Assembly: GCA_017457045.1 (NCBI GenBank)
Contig: JAFTIF010000003.1
Span: 1-64,000, forward strand
DNA: 64,000 nt
Direction: 5' to 3'
Source of the DNA: Bacilli bacterium
Lineage (GTDB): Bacteria > Bacillota_I > Bacilli_A > RFN20 > UBA1709
A program made the position numbers and the translations under genes. Under the pieces are notes generated by a model, which worked only from the letters and a program-made list of their open reading frames with translations, was not told the DNA's origin and searched no databases. Position 1 is the first letter of the stretch, and each line of letters starts with the position of its first letter. Shown piece by piece: positions 7,288 to 15,950 of the stretch.

Positions 7288-9249
7288 GTGAAGTTAGTAA
7301 TCGTTGAATCTCCAACTAAAGAAAAAACAATTGTTAAGTATTTAGGTAAAGATTATAAAGTAATGGCTAGTTATGGTCACGTAAGAGATTTAGCTAAAAC
7401 AGGAAAATATAATCTTGGTGTTAATATTGATGGCGATTTTGAAGCTACATATGAAATTTCTCCGACAAGATTAAATGTAATAAATAAACTTAAGAAAGTT
7501 GCTAAAGAAGCTGATGAAGTTATTCTTGCAACCGACCCTGATAGAGAAGGGGAAGCAATTTCATGGCATTTATGTAAAGTATTAGAATTAGATGAAAAAA
7601 CAACTAAACGTTTAGCATTTAATGAAATTACACCATATGGTATTAATACTGCCTTAGAGTCTCCTAGACTTTTAGATTTAAATATAGTATCAAGCCAAGA
7701 AACACGTAGAATCATGGATAGAATCATTGGTTTCCGTTTATCTTATTTAATGCAACAAAAGGTTAAGTCTCCATCTGCTGGAAGAGTTCAATCTGCTGTA
7801 TTGAAAATTATTGTAGATAGAGAAAAAGAAATTGAAAAGTTTGAACCAAAAGAATATTATACTGTTTCTGCATCATTACTACAAAATAATGCTACTTTAA
7901 AAGCGAACTTAGTTAGAGTTGATGGAGAAGATGCTAAGATTAATTCTAAAGAAGAATGCGATGCTATTATTGCACGAATTAATAAAAAAGGTGTTGTTTT
8001 AAAAAGTGATAAAGAAAATATCAAATCTTATCCAAGGCCACCTTTCACAACTTCTTCATTACAACAATCTGCATTCTCTGTCTTTGGCTTTTCTACAAAG
8101 AAAACAATGCAAGTTGCGCAAACTTTATATGAAGGTGTAGAAATTAATAATAGACGTCAAGGTATTATTACTTATATGAGAACAGACTCTATTAGATTAA
8201 GTCCTCAGTTTATTAATCAAGCGAAAAAAGTAATTGAAGAAGATTTTGGTAGTAATTATGTTGGAAAAGCTTATTCAGCAAAAAGTGGTGAGAATATTCA
8301 AGATGCTCACGAAGCTATTAGACCAACTAACCCTTCTTTTAAACCTGATGAAATTCAAGAATTTTTAACACCTGATCAATATAAGCTTTATTCATTGATT
8401 TATGCGCGTGCACTATCATCAATGATGACTCCAAAAGAATTAATTCAAAGTACAGTTGTAGTTGAATCTAATGGTGTAGAATTTGAAACTGTTGGAAATA
8501 CAATTATTTTTGATGGTTATTTAAAACTTTACAGTAAATACGAAAAAGAAACTAAAAATGAAGAATTTGAGTTTAATATAGGCGAAGAAGCAGCAATTCA
8601 AAAAGTTAGCGCTAAACAAAAGTTTACTAAAGCACCATCTAGATATAACGAAGGACAACTTGTAAGAAAGATGGAAGAATCAGGCATTGGAAGACCAAGT
8701 ACTTATGTTGCTACTATTGAAAATATTAAAACTAAAAAATATGTTTCTGTTAAGGGAGGATATTTAATTCCAACTGATCAAGGTAAAGTTACTATTGAAC
8801 AATTAGATTTATTCTTCCCAAAACTAATTAGTATTCCATATACTGCATATCTCGAAACTAAACTTGATGAAGTTGAAAAGGGCGATGCAGATGAATTATC
8901 TATTCTTAAAGAATTAAATGGTGAATTTGAAGTTGATTTCAAAAAAGCTTTAGTTGAAATGGAAAAAGCACCAGATAAAGAAACAGGATTAGTTTGTCCA
9001 AAATGTGGAAGAGAATTAGTCTATAGAAGTGGTAAATATGGTGAATTTATGGCTTGTAGTGGTTATCCTGAATGTAAATATATTCACCAAGAAGAAAAGA
9101 AGGTTCCAGAAAATGCAAAAGTTTGTCCAAAATGTGGAAAAGGACATTTGGTAGTTAGAAAAGGAAAATATGGAAGTTTCTTAGCATGTAATCAATATCC
9201 AAACTGTGATTATATGGAAAAATTAACATATTATAAGAAGAAAGGTTAA
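7288..9249 (+). CDS. topA: DNA topoisomerase I
   Basis: Type IA topoisomerase that relaxes negative supercoils. The 653-residue product has the TOPRIM Glu8 (VIVESPTK) and acidic triad ATDPDREGE (Asp83, Asp85, Glu87), catalytic Tyr296 in QGIITYMRTDS, and two C-terminal four-Cys zinc ribbons (CPKCGRELVY... and CPKCGKGHLVV...). The start is GTG at 7288, right after AAAGGAGG; the N-terminus MKLVIVESPTKEKTI matches the family. The stop codon is inside the loop of its terminator. Confidence 0.97.
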   Translation: MKLVIVESPTKEKTIVKYLGKDYKVMASYGHVRDLAKTGKYNLGVNIDGDFEATYEISPTRLNVINKLKKVAKEADEVILATDPDREGEAISWHLCKVLELDEKTTKRLAFNEITPYGINTALESPRLLDLNIVSSQETRRIMDRIIGFRLSYLMQQKVKSPSAGRVQSAVLKIIVDREKEIEKFEPKEYYTVSASLLQNNATLKANLVRVDGEDAKINSKEECDAIIARINKKGVVLKSDKENIKSYPRPPFTTSSLQQSAFSVFGFSTKKTMQVAQTLYEGVEINNRRQGIITYMRTDSIRLSPQFINQAKKVIEEDFGSNYVGKAYSAKSGENIQDAHEAIRPTNPSFKPDEIQEFLTPDQYKLYSLIYARALSSMMTPKELIQSTVVVESNGVEFETVGNTIIFDGYLKLYSKYEKETKNEEFEFNIGEEAAIQKVSAKQKFTKAPSRYNEGQLVRKMEESGIGRPSTYVATIENIKTKKYVSVKGGYLIPTDQGKVTIEQLDLFFPKLISIPYTAYLETKLDEVEKGDADELSILKELNGEFEVDFKKALVEMEKAPDKETGLVCPKCGRELVYRSGKYGEFMACSGYPECKYIHQEEKKVPENAKVCPKCGKGHLVVRKGKYGSFLACNQYPNCDYMEKLTYYKKKG

Positions 9250-9266
9250 TCCTTTCTTTTTTGTTT
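9238..9266 (+). terminator. topA terminator
   Basis: AAGAAAGG (9238-9245) pairs with CCTTTCTT (9251-9258), with the topA stop in the 5-base loop, followed by a T-run. Confidence 0.85.
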
Positions 9267-9290
9267 GAATTATTTATGGTAAAATATTAT
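9261..9290 (+). promoter_or_regulatory. trmFO promoter
   Basis: TTGTTT (9261-9266) and TATTAT (9285-9290) are 18 bases apart. The -35 is in the T-run of the topA terminator. Confidence 0.5.
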
Positions 9291-9308
9291 ACGAAGGAAG
9301 TGATTCTT

Positions 9309-10595
9309 ATGGGTATTAAAGTAATAGGAGCTGGTTTAGCTGGTAGTGAAGCGGCATATCAATTAGCAAAAAGAGGATATAAGGTTGATTTATATGAATG
9401 TCGACCAGTAAAGAAAATGCCTGCACATCATACAGAGTATTTTGCAGAACTCGTTTGTTCTAATTCACTTAAAAGTAATTCGTTAGAAAATGCTGCAGGA
9501 TTATTAAAGGAAGAAATGCGTGTTTTAGATTCAATAATTATCAAAACTGCAGATACATGTGCTGTTCCAGCAGGACAGGCTTTGGCAGTTGATAGAGATG
9601 TATTCGGACAAGCAATTACCGAAAAGATAACAAAAAATGAAAATATTACAGTTCATTATGAAGAAGTATTGGAAATTAATCCCGATGATGTACTAATTAT
9701 TGCGAGTGGTCCTTTAACTAGTGAAGGATTAAGCAAAAAGATTCAAGAATTGGTTGGTGGAGATTATCTATATTTTTATGATGCAGCAGCACCATTAATT
9801 TTGTTAGATGGCATTGATTTTTCAAAAGCATATTATAAATCTAGATATGATAAAGGTGATGGTAAAGATTATATTAACTGTCCTTTTGAAAAAGATGAAT
9901 TTATGCGTTTCTATCAAGAATTAATTAAAGGACAAAGAGTTGAATTAAAAGAATTTGAAAAAGAATTACATTTTGAGGCATGTATGCCAATTGAAAGTAT
10001 TGCTGCTAAAGGATATAAAACATTAACATTTGGACCATTAAAACCAAGAGGATTAGAAAAAGAAGATGGATCTAGACCATATGCAGTTGTTCAATTAAGA
10101 CAAGATAACCAAGAAGGTACAATGTATAACATGGTAGGATTTCAAACAAATCTTTTATTTAAAGAACAAGAAAGAATTTTTAGAATGATTCCAGGCTTAG
10201 AGAATGCTAAATTTGTAAGACATGGAGTTATGCATAGAAATACTTTTATTAATTCGCCAGATGTATTAAATAGAACACTTAATTTAAGAAAATATCCTAA
10301 AGTATTTTTTGCTGGACAAATAGTAGGCGTAGAAGGATATGTTGAAAGTGCAGCAACTGGTATTGTTGCAGCTATCAATGTAGTTAATATGTTAGAAAAC
10401 AAGAAGTTAATTTGTCCGCCAAGAGAAACAGTTTTAGGTGCACTTTTAGAGTACATTGAAACTTCTAGTGCAAAACATTTTCAACCTATGAATGCGAACT
10501 ATGGGGTACTAGCTAGTCCTTTAAAAGATAAGCAAGAAATTGCTCGTGTCTCTATTGAAAAGTTAAAAGATTGGATGATGGAATATGAAGTATAA
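9309..10595 (+). CDS. trmFO: tRNA m5U54 methyltransferase TrmFO
   Basis: Folate- and FAD-dependent enzyme that makes m5U54 in the T-loop of tRNA, the Gram-positive route. The 428-residue product starts with the FAD-binding VIGAGLAGSEAAYQLAKRG and has family blocks MPAHHTEYFAELVCSNSLKS, MPIESIAAKGYKTLTFGPLK and GQIVGVEGYVESAATG. The ATG at 9309 follows AAGGAAG; the upstream in-frame extension runs back through the promoter and was discarded. It overlaps xerC by 11 bases. Confidence 0.96.
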   Translation: MGIKVIGAGLAGSEAAYQLAKRGYKVDLYECRPVKKMPAHHTEYFAELVCSNSLKSNSLENAAGLLKEEMRVLDSIIIKTADTCAVPAGQALAVDRDVFGQAITEKITKNENITVHYEEVLEINPDDVLIIASGPLTSEGLSKKIQELVGGDYLYFYDAAAPLILLDGIDFSKAYYKSRYDKGDGKDYINCPFEKDEFMRFYQELIKGQRVELKEFEKELHFEACMPIESIAAKGYKTLTFGPLKPRGLEKEDGSRPYAVVQLRQDNQEGTMYNMVGFQTNLLFKEQERIFRMIPGLENAKFVRHGVMHRNTFINSPDVLNRTLNLRKYPKVFFAGQIVGVEGYVESAATGIVAAINVVNMLENKKLICPPRETVLGALLEYIETSSAKHFQPMNANYGVLASPLKDKQEIARVSIEKLKDWMMEYEV

Positions 10596-11466
10596 GAATA
10601 AGTTTTTAGATTATCTTCAATATGAGAAAAGATATTCCCAATATACTTTTAAATTTTATAAAAGAGATTTGGATGAATTTGAACAATTTATTGAGCAAGA
10701 AATGATTGATAAAGTCACCCACAAAACTATTAAAAGTTACATGTTTTATCTTTCAAAAAAAGGAAATACAAGAAGGACAATTGCACGAAAATTGTCTAGT
10801 TTAAAATCATATTTTAAATACTTAAGAAAGAATGAATTAAGCGATGATGACCCATTTGCTTTAGTTGAAAAACAACACATTTCAAAGCGATTACCTGAAG
10901 TCTTATCCATTGAAGAAATTGTTGAATTAATGGAGTTAGAAATTTCTGATAAAGAACATATCAATAATCGAAATTACCTGATAGTTCGAGTACTTTTTTC
11001 AACTGGAGTACGTGTCAGCGAATTAACAAATATCCAGATAAATCATATAGATTTTCAAGAAGGATATTTGAAAGTTAGAGGTAAAGGAAATAAAGATAGA
11101 ATTGTCTTTTTTGATGAAGATACAAGACGTATATTGTATGATTTTTTGAATAATGATTGGCCTTTATTTAAAAAGGAAGAAACAAGTTTTATTTTTCTAA
11201 ATAAATTTGGTAAAAAGATCAGTGAAAGAAGTGTAGAATTAATCCTTCAAGAAAAGGGCAGAATGATGAAGTCACCGAAAGAGATTTATCCTCATATGTT
11301 AAGACATTCATACGCTTCATCCTTGCTTGAAAGTGGTGCGGATCTTAGAGTAATTCAGGAATTACTAGGTCATACGTCTTTACAAGCCACACAAGTATAT
11401 ACATCTTTATCAAATCAAAAGCTTCAAAAGAATTACTTAGATTCTCACCCTCATTCTAAAAAATAA
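10585..11466 (+). CDS. xerC: tyrosine recombinase XerC
   Basis: Site-specific recombinase that resolves chromosome dimers with XerD. The 293-residue product has an N-terminal SAM-like core-binding domain and the catalytic set: Arg in STGVRVSELTN, Lys in KGNKDR, HMLRHSYAS, LLGHTS and the nucleophile Tyr272 in TQVYTSLS. Its place after topA-trmFO is that of B. subtilis codV, which argues against a phage integrase. The hslV, hslU and codY genes that follow codV in Bacillus are absent here. Confidence 0.92.
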   Translation: MKYKNKFLDYLQYEKRYSQYTFKFYKRDLDEFEQFIEQEMIDKVTHKTIKSYMFYLSKKGNTRRTIARKLSSLKSYFKYLRKNELSDDDPFALVEKQHISKRLPEVLSIEEIVELMELEISDKEHINNRNYLIVRVLFSTGVRVSELTNIQINHIDFQEGYLKVRGKGNKDRIVFFDEDTRRILYDFLNNDWPLFKKEETSFIFLNKFGKKISERSVELILQEKGRMMKSPKEIYPHMLRHSYASSLLESGADLRVIQELLGHTSLQATQVYTSLSNQKLQKNYLDSHPHSKK

Positions 11467-11495
11467 AAAAAGTTCTTATTATTTAAAATAATAAC

Positions 11496-11524
11496 TTGTA
11501 ATTAGAGTTGAGGTGTGGTAATAT
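11496..11524 (+). promoter_or_regulatory. rpsB promoter
   Basis: TTGTAA (11496-11501), 17-base spacer, TAATAT (11519-11524) with an extended TGG directly before it. Confidence 0.7.
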
Positions 11525-11530
11525 AAATAC

Positions 11531-11614
11531 GCTTATGGGCTCATAAGCAAATACGCACATCATGGATTGTCCTTAATGGTGCTAATGAGAAAGGTCTCGA
11601 ATATTAGTTTAAGG
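11531..11614 (+). ncRNA. structured rpsB mRNA leader
   Basis: The leader folds into at least two elements. The first is a hairpin GCTTAT/ATAAGC (11531-11536, 11543-11548). The second is a compound stem: CCTTAA/TTAAGG (11571-11576, 11609-11614), CTAAT/ATTAG (11582-11586, 11603-11607) and GAGA/TCTC (11587-11590, 11595-11598). Position, just before the S2 ribosome binding site, suggests autoregulation by S2. No known family is claimed. Confidence 0.5.
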
Positions 11615-11657
11615 ATTTAGAAATGATGGAGGATAGAAACTATAGGAGGAACACACG

Positions 11658-12674
11658 ATGAGTGAAGAAACAAAAGTAGTAGAAGTAGCTCAAGAAGCAG
11701 CTATGGAAAATTTACTACCAGACCATGATGCTCCAATCATCACAATGAAAAAATTATTGGAAGCAGGTGTTCATTTCGGTCACCAAACAAGAAGATGGAA
11801 CCCAAAAATGAAACCTTACATTTATGCAGCAAGACAAGGTATTTATATCATTGACTTAGAAAAAACTGCAGAAAAAGTTACAGAAGCTTACTTAGCATTA
11901 AAGAAAATTGTTGACGACGGCGGTAAAGTATTATTCGTTGGTACTAAAAAACAATGTCAAGAATTAGTTAAAGAAGAAGCTTTACGTTCTGGATCATTCT
12001 ATGCAACATCACGTTGGTTAGGTGGTACATTAACAAACTTCAGAACAATTCAAAAAAGAATTAAATACTTAAAAGACATCAAGAAAATGGAAGAAGATGG
12101 AACATTCGATCTTTTACCAAAGAAAGAAGTTGCTGAATACCGTAAAGAAGAAGAAAAATTAGAAAAAGTTTTAGGTGGTATCAAAGAAATGAGAAAATTA
12201 CCTCAAGCTTTATTCGTAATTGACCCAAGAGTTGAATTAAACGCAGTATTAGAAGCTAGAAAATTAAGAATTCCAGTATTCGGAATCGTTGATACAAACT
12301 CAGACCCAGATTTAGTTGACTATGTTATCCCAGCAAATGATGACGCATCTAAAGCAGTTAAATTAATCTTAACAGTTATGGCTGACGCTATCGTTGAATC
12401 AAAAGGTGGACAAACATTAGTTGCTTATACTAAAGATGAAGGCGAAGAAGCAACAATGAACGATGCAATCGCAAGTGCAGATAAGAGAGCTGAAGAAGCA
12501 AGACGTGCTGCATTTGAACAAAGAAAAGCTCAACAAGCTAATAGAAGACCATTCAACCGTGATTTTAAGAAAGGTCCTCGTAACCCAAAAGCTAATGCTG
12601 AAAAACCAGTAGAAGCTAAAAAAGAAGAAACAGTAGCTGAAGCTCCAGTTGCTGAAGAAAAAAAAGAAGCTTAA
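11658..12674 (+). CDS. rpsB: 30S ribosomal protein S2 with both ends extended
   Basis: S2 joins the 30S late and helps bind S1. The S2 core is clear: [53 protein letters not shown] and [11 protein letters not shown]. The 338-residue product exceeds the usual 230-260. It has about 28 extra N-terminal residues (acidic) and a tail of about 75 residues rich in Ala, Glu and Lys with a basic [16 protein letters not shown] patch. The start follows AGGAGGA. It is followed by tsf as usual. Confidence 0.96.
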   Translation: MSEETKVVEVAQEAAMENLLPDHDAPIITMKKLLEAGVHFGHQTRRWNPKMKPYIYAARQGIYIIDLEKTAEKVTEAYLALKKIVDDGGKVLFVGTKKQCQELVKEEALRSGSFYATSRWLGGTLTNFRTIQKRIKYLKDIKKMEEDGTFDLLPKKEVAEYRKEEEKLEKVLGGIKEMRKLPQALFVIDPRVELNAVLEARKLRIPVFGIVDTNSDPDLVDYVIPANDDASKAVKLILTVMADAIVESKGGQTLVAYTKDEGEEATMNDAIASADKRAEEARRAAFEQRKAQQANRRPFNRDFKKGPRNPKANAEKPVEAKKEETVAEAPVAEEKKEA

Positions 12675-12691
12675 TTTAGGAGGATACAACC

Positions 12692-13576
12692 ATGGCAATC
12701 TCAATGGAAAGTATTAAAACATTACGTGAATCTACAGGCGCTGGTATGATGGACTGTAAAAAAGCTTTAGAAGCTACAAACGGTGACGTTGACAAAGCTA
12801 TCGACTGGTTAAGAGAAAACGGCGTTATTAAAGCAAGTAAAAAAGCATCAAGAATCGCTGCAGAAGGCTTATGTGCAATTTCTGTATGTGGAAACAATGC
12901 AGCTTTAGTTGAAATTAACGCTGAAACAGACTTCGTTGCTAAAAACGATTTATTCAAAGCATTAGTTAAAACAATTGCTGACGCAGTTGCAGCTAATGCA
13001 CCAGCTGATATGGATGCAGCTAATGCTATCCAAACAGCAGAAGGTACAGTTGCTGAATTAGTAGTAAATGCTATCGCAAGAATCGGAGAAAAAATTAGTT
13101 TCCGTAGATTTGAATTAGTTACTAAAGGTGAAAACGAACACTTTGGTACATACATCCATAGCAATGGTAAAATTGGTGTTATCACATTAGTAAATGGCGC
13201 AGATGATGAATCAGCTAGAGACGTTGCAATGCACGTAGCAGCTATGAATCCTCAATTTGCAACAAGAAACGATGTTCCAGCAGATTTTGTTGAAAAAGAA
13301 ACACACATCCAATTAGAAGCTGCTAAACAAGATCCTTCATTTGCTGCAAAACCTGCACAAATTCAAGAAAAAATGATTAGTGGTAGAGTAAACAAAGTTA
13401 TCGCTGAAATTTGTTTAGTTGATCAACCATTCGTAAAAGATCCATCATTAACAGTTGCTAAATTCTTAGCATCTAAGAAAGGTGAAGTTAAATCATTCAC
13501 ACGTTACAATGTTGGAGAAGGAATGGAAAAGAGAAATGACAACTTCGCAGAAGAAGTTATGTCTCAAATTAAATAA
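12692..13576 (+). CDS. tsf: elongation factor Ts
   Basis: Nucleotide exchange factor for EF-Tu. The 294-residue product opens with the UBA-like domain and the signature LRESTGAGMMDCKKALEAT; the EF-Tu contact motif appears as ETDFVAKND, followed by two core subdomains. Length is normal. It starts 17 bases after rpsB with TAGGAGGA. A strong hairpin separates it from pyrH, so pyrH expression may be reduced relative to tsf. Confidence 0.97.
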   Translation: MAISMESIKTLRESTGAGMMDCKKALEATNGDVDKAIDWLRENGVIKASKKASRIAAEGLCAISVCGNNAALVEINAETDFVAKNDLFKALVKTIADAVAANAPADMDAANAIQTAEGTVAELVVNAIARIGEKISFRRFELVTKGENEHFGTYIHSNGKIGVITLVNGADDESARDVAMHVAAMNPQFATRNDVPADFVEKETHIQLEAAKQDPSFAAKPAQIQEKMISGRVNKVIAEICLVDQPFVKDPSLTVAKFLASKKGEVKSFTRYNVGEGMEKRNDNFAEEVMSQIK

Positions 13577-13593
13577 GATAAATATATCTATTG

Positions 13594-13622
13594 ATATGGC
13601 ACTTTCGTAGTGCCATATTTTC
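13594..13622 (+). terminator. hairpin between tsf and pyrH
   Basis: A perfect 10-bp stem (13594-13603 with 13609-13618) and a short T-run. The weak T-run suggests partial read-through into pyrH. Confidence 0.7.
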
Positions 13623-13639
13623 GAAAAGGAGTATAAGTT

Positions 13640-14359
13640 ATGGCAAAGTATAAAAGAGTGCTACTTAAGATTAGTGGTGAATTCTTGGCTGGAGAAGGTA
13701 CAGGCAAAGTATTAAGTGCAGAAATCCTTAAAAGTTTTGCAAAAGCTGTAAAGACAATTCACGATAAAGGAACAGATGTTGCTATCGTAGTTGGTGCTGG
13801 AAATATCTTCAGAGGCAGAGAAGCAAGTGAAGTTGGTTTAGAAAGATGTAATGCAGACTATATGGGTATGTTAGGAACAATGATTAATGCATTAGCATTA
13901 CAAGATGTTTTAGAATCTCAAGGTTTAGATACAAGAGTTCAAACAGCTTTAGAAATTGATAGAGTTGCAGAACCATATATTCGTAGAAAAGCTATTAGTC
14001 ATTTAGATAAAGGAAGAGTTATTATTTTCGGTGGCGGTACTGGAAACCCATTCTTCTCAACTGATACAACAGCTGCTTTAAGAGCCGCTGAAATTGGTGC
14101 TGATTTAATCTTAATGGCTAAAAATGGTGTTGAAGGTGTATATGATAGTGACCCACGTACTAATCCAAATGCACATCTATTTAAAGAGTTAACTTATAAC
14201 GAAATTCTTACAAGAGATTTAAAAGTTATGGATAACACAGCAGCAACCTTGTGTTCTAATAACAATATTGATATAATTGTATATAACATGGCAGATATGA
14301 GTAACATCGAAAAAATTATTGATGGAGAAGCTATCGGCACACATATCAGAAAGGAATAA
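13640..14359 (+). CDS. pyrH: UMP kinase
   Basis: Phosphorylates UMP to UDP; hexameric amino-acid-kinase fold. The 239-residue product shows RVLLKISGEFLAG (phosphate binding), VVGAGNIFRG, DYMGMLGTMINAL, GGGTGNPFFSTDTTAALRAAEIGADLILMAKNGVEGVYDSDP and a conserved C-terminus. Normal length. The start follows AAAGGAG. It lies between tsf and frr, the invariant order in this phylum. Confidence 0.97.
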   Translation: MAKYKRVLLKISGEFLAGEGTGKVLSAEILKSFAKAVKTIHDKGTDVAIVVGAGNIFRGREASEVGLERCNADYMGMLGTMINALALQDVLESQGLDTRVQTALEIDRVAEPYIRRKAISHLDKGRVIIFGGGTGNPFFSTDTTAALRAAEIGADLILMAKNGVEGVYDSDPRTNPNAHLFKELTYNEILTRDLKVMDNTAATLCSNNNIDIIVYNMADMSNIEKIIDGEAIGTHIRKE

Positions 14360-14364
14360 TTATT

Positions 14365-14916
14365 ATGGCAAATAATGAATTTGTAACAAATTTAAAGAAT
14401 CACATGCAAAAATCTGTTGATTCGTTCCAACATGAAATCTCTGTAATCCGTACAGGTAGAGCAAGTTCTTCAATGTTAGATTTAATTAAAGTTGAATATT
14501 ATGGTTTCCCAACACCATTAAATGAAATTGCTCAAATTATGATTCCAGAACCACGTCAAATTATGATTAAGCCTTATGAAAGAGAAGCTTTATCATTAAT
14601 TGAAAAAGCAATTAGAGATTCTAACTTAGGTTTAGCTCCAAATAATGATGGAACAGTTATTAGATTAAATATCCCTGCATTATCTGAAGAAAGAAGAAAA
14701 GAATATTGTAAATTATGTGGTAAATTATCTGAAGCTGCAAAAGTTTCTGTTCGTAACATTCGTAGAAATGCTAACGAAACATTAAAAAGAGACAAAACAA
14801 TGCCTGAAGATCAAAGAAGAAGAGTTGAACAAGATGTTCAAAAAGCAACAGATGAATTCATCAAGAAAATTGATCAATTAGCAGCAGCTAAAGAAAAAGA
14901 AATCATGACAATTTAA
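14365..14916 (+). CDS. frr: ribosome recycling factor
   Basis: Splits post-termination ribosomes together with EF-G. The 183-residue product matches the three-helix-bundle family: ISVIRTGRASSSMLD, VEYYGFPTPLNEIAQI, MIKPYE, NLGLAPNNDGTVIRLNIPALSEERRKE and KKIDQLAAAKEKEIMTI. It starts 5 bases after pyrH. In Bacillus the next gene is uppS, which is absent here; a terminator and then cdsA follow. Confidence 0.97.
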   Translation: MANNEFVTNLKNHMQKSVDSFQHEISVIRTGRASSSMLDLIKVEYYGFPTPLNEIAQIMIPEPRQIMIKPYEREALSLIEKAIRDSNLGLAPNNDGTVIRLNIPALSEERRKEYCKLCGKLSEAAKVSVRNIRRNANETLKRDKTMPEDQRRRVEQDVQKATDEFIKKIDQLAAAKEKEIMTI

Positions 14917-14922
14917 TAAATT

Positions 14923-14951
14923 AAGGAAGAGTAAAAATCTTCCTTTTTTTA
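14923..14951 (+). terminator. terminator after frr
   Basis: AAGGAAGA (14923-14930) pairs with TCTTCCTT (14938-14945), followed by a T7 run. Confidence 0.9.
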
Positions 14952-15017
14952 TTTCCTTATAAATTTTTTATTAATATTTAATAAAAACCTTTTAAATAAG
15001 GTTCAAAAATGGTAAAG

Positions 15018-15023
15018 TATACT
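15018..15023 (+). promoter_or_regulatory. cdsA -10 element
   Basis: TATACT 24 bases before cdsA; a small AACCTT/AAGGTT hairpin (14986-15003) lies just upstream at the -35 position. Confidence 0.4.
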
Positions 15024-15047
15024 TGGGATTTTATGGAGGTAAATACT

Positions 15048-15950
15048 ATGAAACAAAGAACGATAACTGCGATTGTATTAATATTAATTGTTGTACCTTT
15101 AATTTACTTTGGAGGATGGTGGACAGTCTTGTTTTCATCTGCATTTGTAATTGGAGGAGTATATGAACTTTTAAGAGCTAGAAAAGATACTAACTGGCCT
15201 TTACCTGTTTATATTGTTACTTTTGTTGCAGCAGTTGTTATTTTATATTGGCCATTTATTGTTCATACAACTAACGTATTCAACCAAACTGGTCAATTTG
15301 TTATTGAATTTCCTGAAAGATTTTTAGTTCAAGTTAACGTTGTATTTGTTTGTTTCTTCTTATTAGGACTTCTTGCGATTGAAGCTACTAGTAGAAGATT
15401 TAGTGTTAATGATGTTTTCTATGTATTTACAATGACTTTCTTAGTTTGTATCGCGGGACAAAGTTTAATCTTTTTAAGAGAATTAGGTAGTTATCATGAA
15501 CCAACATCTTGGTTACAAGTAAATGATGGTTTATTAATTGTTTTATATGTTTGTTTCTGTACATATTGTACTGATACATTCGCTTTATTCTGTGGTAGAG
15601 CATTTGGTCGTCATAAAATGGCACCAGTCACTTCTCCTAAAAAGACATGGGAAGGTGCAATTGGTGGTATGTTATGCACAACATTATTAGGTGTTGTATT
15701 TTATCAAATATTCCCATTTGGTACAGGATATACACCAGTGCTTATTATGTTTATGTCATTAATTCTTTCGATGGGAGCTGTTATGGGGGACTTAATCTTC
15801 TCTTCAATTAAAAGAAATTATGGCATTAAAGACTTTGGTAATATTTTTCCAGGACATGGCGGTATGCTAGATAGAGTTGACAGCTTAGTATTTAATATTA
15901 TGATTTTCATTTGCTTCTATGGTTTAGTCACAGGAGGTATGTTCATATGA
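15048..15950 (+). CDS. cdsA: phosphatidate cytidylyltransferase
   Basis: Makes CDP-diacylglycerol from phosphatidic acid and CTP, the branch point for phospholipids. The 300-residue polytopic protein ends with the full family signature SPKKTWEGAIGG ... KRNYGIKDFGNIFPGHGGMLDRVDSL. The ATG at 15048 follows GGAGGT; 13 upstream codons in frame were discarded. It overlaps dxr by 4 bases (ATGA), so the two are coupled. A 50-residue outward stretch between the N-terminal helices (FNQTGQFVIEFPERF) is unusual. Confidence 0.95.
   Translation: MKQRTITAIVLILIVVPLIYFGGWWTVLFSSAFVIGGVYELLRARKDTNWPLPVYIVTFVAAVVILYWPFIVHTTNVFNQTGQFVIEFPERFLVQVNVVFVCFFLLGLLAIEATSRRFSVNDVFYVFTMTFLVCIAGQSLIFLRELGSYHEPTSWLQVNDGLLIVLYVCFCTYCTDTFALFCGRAFGRHKMAPVTSPKKTWEGAIGGMLCTTLLGVVFYQIFPFGTGYTPVLIMFMSLILSMGAVMGDLIFSSIKRNYGIKDFGNIFPGHGGMLDRVDSLVFNIMIFICFYGLVTGGMFI

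Noticed and set aside
10585..11466. Tyrosine recombinase as a sign of a prophage or integrative element
   Set aside because: It overlaps trmFO and follows topA, the position of the chromosomal codV/xerC gene, and no phage genes or att repeats are near.
11470..11496. AT-rich hairpin after xerC as its terminator
   Set aside because: On the forward strand it is not followed by a T-run; the T-run is on the reverse strand, where no gene ends.
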